A stretch of 64,000 bases of DNA from Bin5 sp965218625. GTDB lineage: Bacteria > Chloroflexota > Anaerolineae > Caldilineales > Caldilineaceae. Made by a program: the position numbers and the translations under genes. Of the stretch, positions 27,401 through 34,700 are shown piece by piece. Location: NCBI GenBank assembly GCA_965218625.1, contig CBDCLG010000004.1:1-64000 (forward strand), written 5' to 3'. Within the stretch, counting starts at the first letter, position 1. The number at the start of each line of letters is the position of its first letter. The notes below the pieces were generated by a model that worked only from the letters and a program-made list of their open reading frames with translations, made no database searches and had not been told where the DNA came from.

Positions 27401-28072
27401 CATCTCTGGAACGAGAAGGGCAATACGCTTGCTTTACTCGATCGGATGGAGGAGGCGGAAGAGACTCTTCAGCACAGTCTCTCCCTGGACGACCGCTACG
27501 GGACCACCTACGTGCTATTGGCAGAGTTGTACAGGCGGATGGACAGCCCCGAACAGGCGATGGAGACCCTGCGCAGCGGTCTGGACAGCCTGCCGGGAGA
27601 TCTACACCTGCTCAGCCAATTGGGTGTAGCGCAATCCCAGGCAGGCGACCTGGAGGGAGCGCTTGCAACCAATCGCCAACTCATCGACATCGACCAAAAC
27701 AACCTGGGAACGCTGCGCAACCTGCTCATTCTCCACATCCAACTTGAGCGCCACGAAGAGGCCATTCTCTGGGCAGACCGGGTCGTTGACCTGCTCAAAA
27801 ATGACCTCCAGGCGCGCGGCGGAAACACGGATATCTACAACTTGCTGGCAGACGTGTATCATGAAAGTGGAAGATTGACCGACGCCGCTGCACAATTGCA
27901 GGTGCTGCTCGAACTGGGGCCCACTGACTATCGAACGCCCCTGAGGTTGGCAGATCTCCAAAGAGAACTGGGCAACCTTGAGCAGGCCCTTCACTTCGGT
28001 CAACGAGCCCTGGCGCTCGCGCCCGAAGACAGGAAGCCGGACATCCAGGCCTTCATTGACTCCCTTGAATAA
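24407..28072 (+). CDS. O-antigen ligase/polymerase-like membrane protein with TPR domain
   Basis: The 1221-residue protein begins with about a dozen membrane helices, includes the Wzy_C/O-antigen-ligase loop around residue 428 (R-S-H-N-E-T-W-D, then G-G-L-G-F), has further hydrophobic segments to about 840, and ends with a TPR array (about 850-1215; for example E-V-S-A-D-L-Y-R-R-A-L-A and Q-A-M-E-T-L-R-S-G-L). It probably polymerises or ligates a lipid-linked surface glycan, with the TPR part recruiting partners. The start has AAGGAAAAGG just upstream. A WecA-like initiating transferase follows 30 bp later, so the two likely form a surface-polysaccharide operon. The central 600-720 region is low complexity. 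Confidence 0.82.
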   Translation: MQRSKIQNYCESAIEACWLAALIVTPLFFNVYSSRVFEPDKISLLRSIALVMLLAYLVKLLDGGRLWLPARQDAAASRGQRVERSGAQLVFGRRQLAGLWKQPLLLPFALLIVSYAISTILSISPSVSWWGSYHRLQGAYTFASYLMIALLTVAHLRHPSQLRRLQHTIVLTSLPIAIYGVTQHFGRDPLPWGEDVVTRVAANAGNAIFLAAYLIMAFFLTLERTVSSFVYLLQNGSQGAEETDETEKGPLPGPDHTLAGILAGGCYLFVLVVQLIAIVWTQSRGPGLGLAVGLYIFVLLLLTGLRPRNYRAWTATWVWLGASGALLLVLLNTTGMGTGFRQVPIWGRLATVLDSSTGTGRVRVLIWEGVAELVAPHEPLTFPDGKDDALNPLRPLIGYGPEAMWLAYNRFYQPELAQWEARNRTPDRSHNETWDSLAITGGLGFLANSLLFLSIFFWALRWLGLIRSRRDAALFFSLSIGGGLLVSISFLALGVSAGFLGVNWPTGLVLGLIAYVTLAVFIQPESQTAPDERRRQLLIVALFAAIIAHYVEIHFGIAIAATRTYFWIIAALLLALGMRWLVPGSFAGEELSAAPGSTVNPQRAREERRPPRSRSSRRPRRSNASGLFSLESIPANALPDLLVLWTVVLLYVRDVQGSTNALSIFFRSLTMIETGQGPSGGSPVFWLFLFTILIAAVLGTSTANLQRPAPGPSRPVANPSSVPKRKGAATESGGMSKAAQTWMKPLGLYLLALLLGWLLYGLLFALRLLRNRTFDDIGQLLEQIAGHYSFFTWTVLLWCLGAGLVIAWRSSPDRRRASTGRTLAAATGALLAAIVAFLIVSNVNIAQVRADVYYKQGQIYDNIGNWEVSADLYRRALAVRPAEDYYMLFYGRSLLAKVSDAPAQGSHFQPADLSLHDALAIEGSQLQQMGKEDLLRYAEVVLQRAQVVNPLNTDHAANLARLYRNWSDQVDDPQTRLNLLESSLQHYEAALTLSPNAAHLWNEKGNTLALLDRMEEAEETLQHSLSLDDRYGTTYVLLAELYRRMDSPEQAMETLRSGLDSLPGDLHLLSQLGVAQSQAGDLEGALATNRQLIDIDQNNLGTLRNLLILHIQLERHEEAILWADRVVDLLKNDLQARGGNTDIYNLLADVYHESGRLTDAAAQLQVLLELGPTDYRTPLRLADLQRELGNLEQALHFGQRALALAPEDRKPDIQAFIDSLE

Positions 28073-28102
28073 CATGGCATTCACCCGGAACCGAGCAAGA
28101 GC

Positions 28103-29134
28103 GTGAGCCCCTTCCTCTTGATGGCCGCCAGTGCCCTGATTATCGCAATCGGCGGTACACCGTTGGTCCGCCTGGCCGCCCTGCGACTGCGCATCCTCGA
28201 TCACCCGTCCGGGCGCAAGATTCACGCAGCCCCCGTGCCGCTGATGGGAGGCGCTGCCATTTACATCGCCTTCATCGCGGCACTGGCCCTGTGGGGGGAA
28301 CGCCGCTACGTTAACGAGGTCGTCGGTATCTTCGTCGGCGCCACGCTTGTCAGTCTGGCCGGCGCCCTGGACGACAGGCGCGGGATGAAGAGCTACGTTA
28401 AGCTCGCCGTCCAACTCGCCGCCGCCGGGATCCTGGTGATCAGCGGTGTCCAGGTCCGCCTCTTCCACGGCGTCCTGGACATCGTTCTGACGCTCCTCTG
28501 GGTCATCGGAATCACAAACGCGTTCAATCTACTCGATAATATGGACGGCCTGTCCAGCGGAGTCGCAACCATCGCCGCCGCCTTCTTCACCCTCCTCGCC
28601 GCAATGAGCGGCCAATACCTGGTCGGAACGATGGCCGCCGCCCTCTGCGGCGCATGCCTGGGTTTTCTGGTCTATAACTGGAATCCGGCCCGTGTCTTTA
28701 TGGGCGATACCGGCAGCCTCTTTCTCGGCTTCCTGCTGGCCGCCGTCGCCATCAAACTGCGTTTCCCCATGAACAGCGCCAGCGTTACCTGGATGATTCC
28801 AGTCTTCATCTTGGCCCTGCCGATCTTCGACACAACTTTGGTCTTCGTCAGCCGTCTCCGCCGCGGCAAGAATCCCCTCACCACGCCCGGCAAGGACCAC
28901 GTCAGCCACCGACTCGCCCTTGTGACAGGCAGCCAGCGCGAAGCCGTGCTTCTCTGTTATCTTATCGCCGGCGCAACCGGGCTGGCATCCGTCTTCTTGA
29001 CCCAGGCAAACCTGCAAGAGGCCCTCATGGTCGCCCTGGCCATCCTGCTCCTGGCACTCTACGCCCTGTGGAGACTGGAAAAGCTGACTGCCGACCACGA
29101 GGCTGCAACCGCTACCAGAACACCGGAACAATGA
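28103..29134 (+). CDS. Undecaprenyl-phosphate sugar-1-phosphate transferase (WecA/MraY family)
   Basis: The 343-residue polytopic membrane protein starts at a GTG. It has the family landmarks: an H-P-S-G-R-K-I-H-A segment near 35, D-D-R-R near 92, the N-x3-L-L-D-N-M-D-G-L motif near 138-150, the F-M-G-D-T-G-S-L-F-L-G motif near 198-208, and H-V-S-H-R-L near 265. Such enzymes transfer HexNAc-1-P from a UDP-sugar to undecaprenyl phosphate, initiating a surface glycan or wall polymer. Position after the ligase-like gene supports the glycan role. The sugar is not determined by sequence. Confidence 0.88.
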   Translation: MSPFLLMAASALIIAIGGTPLVRLAALRLRILDHPSGRKIHAAPVPLMGGAAIYIAFIAALALWGERRYVNEVVGIFVGATLVSLAGALDDRRGMKSYVKLAVQLAAAGILVISGVQVRLFHGVLDIVLTLLWVIGITNAFNLLDNMDGLSSGVATIAAAFFTLLAAMSGQYLVGTMAAALCGACLGFLVYNWNPARVFMGDTGSLFLGFLLAAVAIKLRFPMNSASVTWMIPVFILALPIFDTTLVFVSRLRRGKNPLTTPGKDHVSHRLALVTGSQREAVLLCYLIAGATGLASVFLTQANLQEALMVALAILLLALYALWRLEKLTADHEAATATRTPEQ

Positions 29135-29155
29135 CCCCCAGGAAAGGAATTTATC

Positions 29156-29950
29156 TTGAACATGCTCAACAATCGGACATGGCTTTCTTCTCGTTCATCC
29201 ACCCGCACTCCGGTCTCTCCCTTTGATCTGATCACTTTGCACCGCCGCGGCCGGGGATGCCAGCTCCTGACGCTACTCCTGTTTGCCGCGCTCGTCCTGT
29301 CCGCCTGCGGCGCACCTTCAGAGTCTGCGAGTGAACAGGCTGAGCCGGCGAGCGAGACAGCAGAGCCTGTGAGTGAGCCGGCGGAGGCTGCGAACGGCGA
29401 AGCGGCTGCGCTCGAACCAGCCGACCGCAACAATATGTACGACGCCGTCCCTGAGATGACCATCGACACCGAGGCCGTGTACTACGCCACTTTCAAGACC
29501 GAGAAAGGCGACATGCGCGTGCGCCTCTTCGCCGACCAGGCGCCCGTGACTGTCAATAACTTCGTTTTCCTCGCCCGCGACGGCTACTACAACAACACAT
29601 ACTTTCATCGCGTGATCGAGAATTTCATGGCCCAGGGCGGAGACCCCACCGGCAGCGGCGCAGGAGGACCCGGCTACCAGTTTCAGGACGAAACTGTTCC
29701 GAGCTTACAGTTCGACCGCGCCGGCCTCCTGGCGATGGCGAACGCCGGGCCGGATACGAACGGCAGCCAGTTCTTCATAACCTTCGCAGAAACGCCCTGG
29801 CTGAACGGCAAGCATACGATCTTCGGCGAGGTCGTGGACGGCGCCAACGTACTGTTCTCTCTTACCATCAGGGACCCGATGGCTGCAGGCGCGTCCGAAT
29901 TTCCGGGCGATCTGCTAATGACCATCGAAATCGAACAAGCTGAGCAATAG
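29156..29950 (+). CDS. Peptidyl-prolyl cis-trans isomerase (cyclophilin type), lipoprotein
   Basis: The 264-residue protein has a signal peptide ending in the lipobox L-S-A-C with Cys51, a Ser/Glu/Ala-rich spacer (about 55-85), and a cyclophilin domain (about 105-262) with F-H-R-V-I-E-N-F-M-A-Q-G-G-D and N-G-S-Q-F-F-I-T, the catalytic Arg and substrate-binding residues. It should catalyse prolyl isomerisation of exported proteins at the outer face of the membrane. The TTG start at 29156 has AAAGGA about 8 bases upstream; an ATG two codons later is equally possible. The N-terminal 30 residues before the hydrophobic core are unusually long. Confidence 0.9.
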   Translation: MNMLNNRTWLSSRSSTRTPVSPFDLITLHRRGRGCQLLTLLLFAALVLSACGAPSESASEQAEPASETAEPVSEPAEAANGEAAALEPADRNNMYDAVPEMTIDTEAVYYATFKTEKGDMRVRLFADQAPVTVNNFVFLARDGYYNNTYFHRVIENFMAQGGDPTGSGAGGPGYQFQDETVPSLQFDRAGLLAMANAGPDTNGSQFFITFAETPWLNGKHTIFGEVVDGANVLFSLTIRDPMAAGASEFPGDLLMTIEIEQAEQ

Positions 29951-30043
29951 CCCGCCTTGGCGGAAATTAGCTGAGATTGTCTCTTGATGTCCTCCATCGG
30001 CCCTTAGAAAGGTGTAAGGGACGACCAACTCGGAATTCTGCCC

Positions 30044-30697
30044 ATGGGCCGTACCCGAAGTGAAGGGTTTTGGCGGAACGCGTTGAACCGAATGACGGGC
30101 GGCGAAGCAGCCGTGACAACCGGCGAGGAGACCTCGGAGGCCGTCCCGGCGCGCAATTCGCTCCACCTGGTGTGGCAGGTCGGCGCGCTGCTCGCAATCA
30201 CCGCCGGGTCCATCTGGCTGGCCCTCAATGACGAGCTGGTCCAACGTTTCAGCCACTGGGGGTATGCGAGTAGCTTCCTGATCAGCCTGATCTCCAACGC
30301 GACCGTCATTCTGCCCGCCCCGGGTCTGGCCGTTGTGCTGTCACTGGGGGCCAGCCTCAATCCGGTAATACTCGGGATCGTAGCCGGCTGCGGCAGCGGG
30401 CTGGGGGAACTGTCAGGCTATCTGGCAGGGGCGACCGGCAGCGACATGTTTCGTCAGCGAGGCGTCAATTCGAGACTTCACAGGTTGACGACGCGCTATA
30501 CCATACCAGTCCTCTTCGTCCTCGCAATTATTCCAACGCCCCTCTTTGATGTCGCGGGAATCCTGGCAGGAGCAATTCGACTGCCCCTCCACCGCTTTCT
30601 ATTGCCCGTGATCAGCGGCAAGATAATCAAGCACGTCCTCGTCGCCTATCTCGGCGCGGAGTCGATTCCCCTGATACGCTCCATGCTTGGCATCTGA
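30044..30697 (+). CDS. VTT-domain (DedA/SNARE-associated-like) membrane protein
   Basis: The 217-residue protein has about five hydrophobic segments from residue 45 on. G-S-G-L-G-E-L-S-G-Y-L-A-G (about 121-133) and R-L-T-T-R-Y-T-I-P-V-L-F-V-L-A-I-I-P-T-P-type sequences match the VTT/DedA signature, where the G-x-x-x-G and conserved Arg/Pro form the re-entrant loops. Such proteins move lipids or lipid carriers across the membrane. No good ribosome-binding site precedes the ATG at 30044; the ATG at 30092 is a possible alternative. The long hydrophilic N-terminus fits a later start. Confidence 0.7.
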   Translation: MGRTRSEGFWRNALNRMTGGEAAVTTGEETSEAVPARNSLHLVWQVGALLAITAGSIWLALNDELVQRFSHWGYASSFLISLISNATVILPAPGLAVVLSLGASLNPVILGIVAGCGSGLGELSGYLAGATGSDMFRQRGVNSRLHRLTTRYTIPVLFVLAIIPTPLFDVAGILAGAIRLPLHRFLLPVISGKIIKHVLVAYLGAESIPLIRSMLGI

Positions 30698-31853
30698 CAT
30701 TTGGTTCTCGCGGCAGTGCCGCGCCCAAAGTTCCGCAACACATTGATCGCAAGGGTCTTGCCAGTCCGGCCGCTGCCGGGTCGGCCCCTGGGGAGGTGCG
30801 AACCATGTTCCGCCCAATCTTTCCGGCCATATTGGTCCATTCGGCTTCTCTGGCGACCCTCACCTGTGCCTTGCTTGAGCAAAAAGACGCGGGCGAAAGC
30901 GTCAGCTCCGCAGCGCCTCTGGAGGCCGAAACGGCGGTACATGCTGTTGCCGTTGGTATTGAAGAAAACCGCCCGGCGTACGGGAATCAGGTTGTCCCGC
31001 CACATGTCCTTAGTCAGGTGCAACCCGATTGGAACGGCGGTCGGCCGCGCCCGACCGCCGCACCGACCACACCGCTTACGAAGAGACAAGACCAGAATAT
31101 GCGCTTCCGTTCGCAAAGATCTCGACAGGCCAATTTCTCCCACACCCTTGCAAAAGACCCCAAAACTGGAGTACGATAATACGACACGCACCCGCGCGTC
31201 GCCGCCAGCACGTTGCAGACCGGTCCTTAACAAAGAAACGAACAAGCTTTCCCGAACCGACGCCCGACCCGTCGTACCGACAACCCGGCGCGCCAGTCTC
31301 CATGGCTCGACCGCCCCCAGCCACAGACGTCCCCAGCCACAGACGTCCGCAGAGCCCCGCACCCGGCCCGGGCAACGCCAAGGGACTCATTTTGTTTAAC
31401 CCTGCTCTCACCCGCCCAAACCTGCCCGATTTCTCCCGAAAACCGAGCAGAAAGAATATCGCACGGCGAGACAAAAGCGACGAAATTCGATTGATTACGC
31501 CCTTTGACGTCACAGAGCTGTTCCGAAAAAAGAGAAACACCTGGCGCGCCTTCGCGCGACGAGCCGGGACCAAAAACGCCCGCAACAGCCCATCGCACGC
31601 CAGACCCAAAAGACAGTTTTTCCTATGACAAATTTCGACAATGTTCGCAGGGAAACCAATATAGAACAGGCACGCCAAAGCGGGACCGGAAGGCGCCGTA
31701 ACACGACAGGAGCTTCTTCGAACGACCGCAACCGATTCGGAATCCAAGAAATTGAACCATGCCCGGACCCTTTCTCGCACGCACCCTGAACGCCGGCCCT
31801 TTAGAGGGGGAAACCGCGAAGATTCAACCCGCCCCTTCTGGGAGAACAATTCC
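30698..31853. other. 1.16-kb gene desert with strong A+C bias on the plus strand
   Basis: No reading frame on either strand has a ribosome-binding site, codon bias or recognisable motif. From about 31,150 to 31,750 the plus strand is visibly rich in A and C and poor in T and G. It includes a perfect tandem duplication of a 16-bp unit (31315-31346). The region sits just upstream of the alpha-2-macroglobulin gene, so it could hold its promoter, a long leader or decayed coding DNA. I see no tRNA or known RNA fold. Confidence 0.55.
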
Positions 31854-34700
31854 ATGAACTGCCGATCAGCCCTGGCCATCTCGATTCTGATGCTCGCCCT
31901 GGCATCCCTCAGCTGCATGTCGGGTGGCTCCGAATACAGTGAACCCGTCTACTATGAGGATGATTTCATAGCGATAGAGGACCGCGATTCCGCTCCGCTC
32001 CCCTTCGCCCTGAGCGAAGGCGAGCCCGGCTGGGACGGCGCCGAGGCGCGGCCTCCTCGCGCCCACACAACGGACCTCACCCCCGCGCAGCTGCAGAGCC
32101 TGCTGGACCGCCTGCCCCCCATTCAGGCCCAAGAGAGCGATGTCGAGCAGGCCCGCCTGTCCGAAGAGAGTCTGCCCCCGCCCCGGCCCGGCGAGGAGAT
32201 TGCTCTGCCGTTTCCTCCGCCGCAGGACGCCTCCCGGCCTGGCTACGACAGCGACGCGCCTTTGGAGGTTCTGCGCTATTCGCCGCAGGGAGATGTTCCG
32301 CTTGCCCCGCAGATGAGTGTCACTTTCAGCCAGCCCATGGTCGCGCTCACCAGCCAGCAGGAGCTGGGCCAGGACGACTTCCCAGCCGTCATTTCACCGG
32401 CCGTTGCCGGAAACTGGCGCTGGGTCGGCGCCAGGACACTCTTCTTCGAGGCCGCGCCCGACGGCCTCGACCGCATGCCGATGGCGACCGAGTACACGGT
32501 TGAAATCCCTGCCGGAACGAAGTCCGCCGCAGGAGCCGCCCTGGACGAGACCGTGACCTGGAGCTTCCGCACGCCCCCGCCCACCCTGCAGACAGGCCAT
32601 CCGACAGGCGGCCCGTTACCCTTGGATCCAGTCTTCTTTGCCTTATTTGATCAGCGCATCGATCCAGCCAAGCTGGTCGAGCTCGCGCAGGTTGCCGCCC
32701 GCGGGCAGAGCTTCGCCGTCCGCCTGGCAAACGAGGAAGAGATCGCCTCCGACACGCGCATAAAGAGGCTGATCGCCGCGGCCCCCCATGACCGCTGGCT
32801 CGCCTTCGTAGCCGCAGAAACTCTCCCAGCCGACACGACCGTCACCGTGACCTTTCCCGCTGGCACCCCCTCCGAGGAAGGCCCCCTCGTCACCGCCCAC
32901 CCGCAGAGTTTCAGCTTCCAGACGCTCCCACCGTTTGCCCTGAGGCGCACGGGTTGCGGCTACCAAGGCGACTGTCCTCCCGGCGCAGCCTGGTTCTTGC
33001 AGTTCAACAATCCCATCGATGCCGAAGAGTTCGACCCGGCGCTCTTCACCATCGAACCTGAGCCGCAGGCCGCCTCCTATGATCTGTATGGCAATCGCAT
33101 CGAAATACAAGCCGTCGGGCCTGGCAGAACAATATACCAAGTAACCGTTTCTGCTGAACTTTCCGACAGTTTCGGCCAGTCACTGCCGGAAGACCTGGGC
33201 GTTGAGTTCAGCATCGGGCCTGCCCAGGCCCTTCTGACTGCAGGCAGCGACCGCCCCGTAACCACTCTCGATCCCTACGCCCGGCCTGCTTTCCCCGTCT
33301 ACACGGTCAACCTCCAATCTGTCACAGTGCGCGCCTTTCGCGTCTCGCCCGAGCAATACGGGTCCTATGTGCAGTGGCAGAACGACTACCGGCGCGGCGA
33401 TCCCCAGGATCCCCCCGGCGAACCGGTCCTCGAACGCACACTGCAAATAGACGGCGCCGATGATCAGTTGATCGAGACGAGCATCGATCTGTCGGACGCG
33501 CTGGAAGGGGATACCGGCCATCTGATCCTGGTCGTAGAACCGGAATGGGTCACCGCCGCCGCAGCCAGCGACCCGTTCAACCGGCGGCTGAACGAGATGC
33601 GCGTCACACGATGGGTACAGGTTACGCGTCTGGGCCTCGACGCCTTTGTCGATGCCGACGAGATGCTCGTGTGGGCCAATCAACTGGCCGGCGGCGAGCC
33701 GATAAAAGGCGTAAGCGTGCGTCTCTGGCCGACAGGCGCGCAAGGCACAACCGACGAGGCCGGAACAGCGCGACTCTCGCTGCGGTCGAGAGCTTCACAG
33801 CTTCTGATAGCCAGCCACAACGACGATGTCGCCTTTCTGCCCAGATATGAATATGCGTTTCATTGGGATGAAGGGGGAGATAGAGGCTGGTCACGAAGGG
33901 ATCTGCGCCCCGAGGTCCGCTATTACGTCTTCGATGACCGCAAGATCTATCGCCCAGGCGAGACCGTCAGCGTCAAAGGGTGGGTCCGCCGCATCGAGCC
34001 CGGGCCGGAAGGCGACTTGGGCCTGTTCCCGCAGGGCGCGGCCCGGCGACTCTCCTTCACTGTCCATGATTCGTCTCGCAATCAGATTAGCGCAGGAGAA
34101 ACGGCCGTCAACGCCTTGGGTGGATTTCATTTCCAATTCGAGCTTCCCGAAAACGTAAACCTTGGGTACGCCTGGATCGAGCTGGAGCCCTCGTCCGGCT
34201 CCCTGCGTTCGGACGACGCCCGCCACTATCATGAGTTTCAGGTCCAGGAATTCCGCCGTCCCGAGTTTGAAGTCAGCGCGCGTGTAAGCGAAGGACCGCA
34301 CGTCGCCGGCGGCCATGCCCTCGCGGCCGTAAGCGCCGCCTACTTTGCCGGCGGTCCCCTGCCCAACGCCGACGTGGAATGGGGAGTCGAGGCCTCGTCG
34401 GGCTTCTACGAGCCCCCCAACTGGTCCGGCTTCGTCTTCGGAAAGTGGTCGCCTTGGTGGAGACATGACGAAGACTACAGCTACCTCGGCTACGCCTCCT
34501 TTTCTTCCCGCACCGACGCCGCCGGCGAACACAACCTGCGCATCGATTTCCCTGCCGCTGAAGGCCGCCAGCGCCGCCGGAAATCTCCCGGTCCACCTCG
34601 ATGCCACCGCAACCGTATTCGACGTCAACCGCCAAGCCTGGTCCAGCCGCGCCAACCTCCTGCTGCATCCGGCCGACCGCTACGTCGGCTTGCGCACTGA
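31854..34700 (+). CDS. Alpha-2-macroglobulin family protein, N-terminal part (frame broken near 34,555)
   Basis: The ATG at 31854 has GGGAG about 9 bases upstream. It begins with a hydrophobic signal sequence ending A-S-L-S-C (Cys21), a non-canonical lipobox. The following ~900 residues comprise Ig-like and MG-type beta domains (for example P-L-E-V-L-R-Y-S-P-Q-G-D-V, Y-V-F-D-D-R-K-I-Y-R-P-G-E-T-V-S-V-K-G) of bacterial alpha-2-macroglobulins, periplasmic or surface protease traps. After L-R-I-D-F-P-A the sequence turns into a Pro/Arg-rich tail with no family likeness and stops at 34700. The family sequence resumes in the +1 frame, so this and the next entry are one gene split by a single extra base. 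Confidence 0.8.
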   Translation: MNCRSALAISILMLALASLSCMSGGSEYSEPVYYEDDFIAIEDRDSAPLPFALSEGEPGWDGAEARPPRAHTTDLTPAQLQSLLDRLPPIQAQESDVEQARLSEESLPPPRPGEEIALPFPPPQDASRPGYDSDAPLEVLRYSPQGDVPLAPQMSVTFSQPMVALTSQQELGQDDFPAVISPAVAGNWRWVGARTLFFEAAPDGLDRMPMATEYTVEIPAGTKSAAGAALDETVTWSFRTPPPTLQTGHPTGGPLPLDPVFFALFDQRIDPAKLVELAQVAARGQSFAVRLANEEEIASDTRIKRLIAAAPHDRWLAFVAAETLPADTTVTVTFPAGTPSEEGPLVTAHPQSFSFQTLPPFALRRTGCGYQGDCPPGAAWFLQFNNPIDAEEFDPALFTIEPEPQAASYDLYGNRIEIQAVGPGRTIYQVTVSAELSDSFGQSLPEDLGVEFSIGPAQALLTAGSDRPVTTLDPYARPAFPVYTVNLQSVTVRAFRVSPEQYGSYVQWQNDYRRGDPQDPPGEPVLERTLQIDGADDQLIETSIDLSDALEGDTGHLILVVEPEWVTAAAASDPFNRRLNEMRVTRWVQVTRLGLDAFVDADEMLVWANQLAGGEPIKGVSVRLWPTGAQGTTDEAGTARLSLRSRASQLLIASHNDDVAFLPRYEYAFHWDEGGDRGWSRRDLRPEVRYYVFDDRKIYRPGETVSVKGWVRRIEPGPEGDLGLFPQGAARRLSFTVHDSSRNQISAGETAVNALGGFHFQFELPENVNLGYAWIELEPSSGSLRSDDARHYHEFQVQEFRRPEFEVSARVSEGPHVAGGHALAAVSAAYFAGGPLPNADVEWGVEASSGFYEPPNWSGFVFGKWSPWWRHDEDYSYLGYASFSSRTDAAGEHNLRIDFPAAEGRQRRRKSPGPPRCHRNRIRRQPPSLVQPRQPPAASGRPLRRLAH

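Noticed and set aside
31076..31918. A 280-codon minus-strand frame in the gene desert
   Set aside because: Composition is Arg/Ser/Cys-rich with no domain, no usable start and overlap with the start of the macroglobulin gene.
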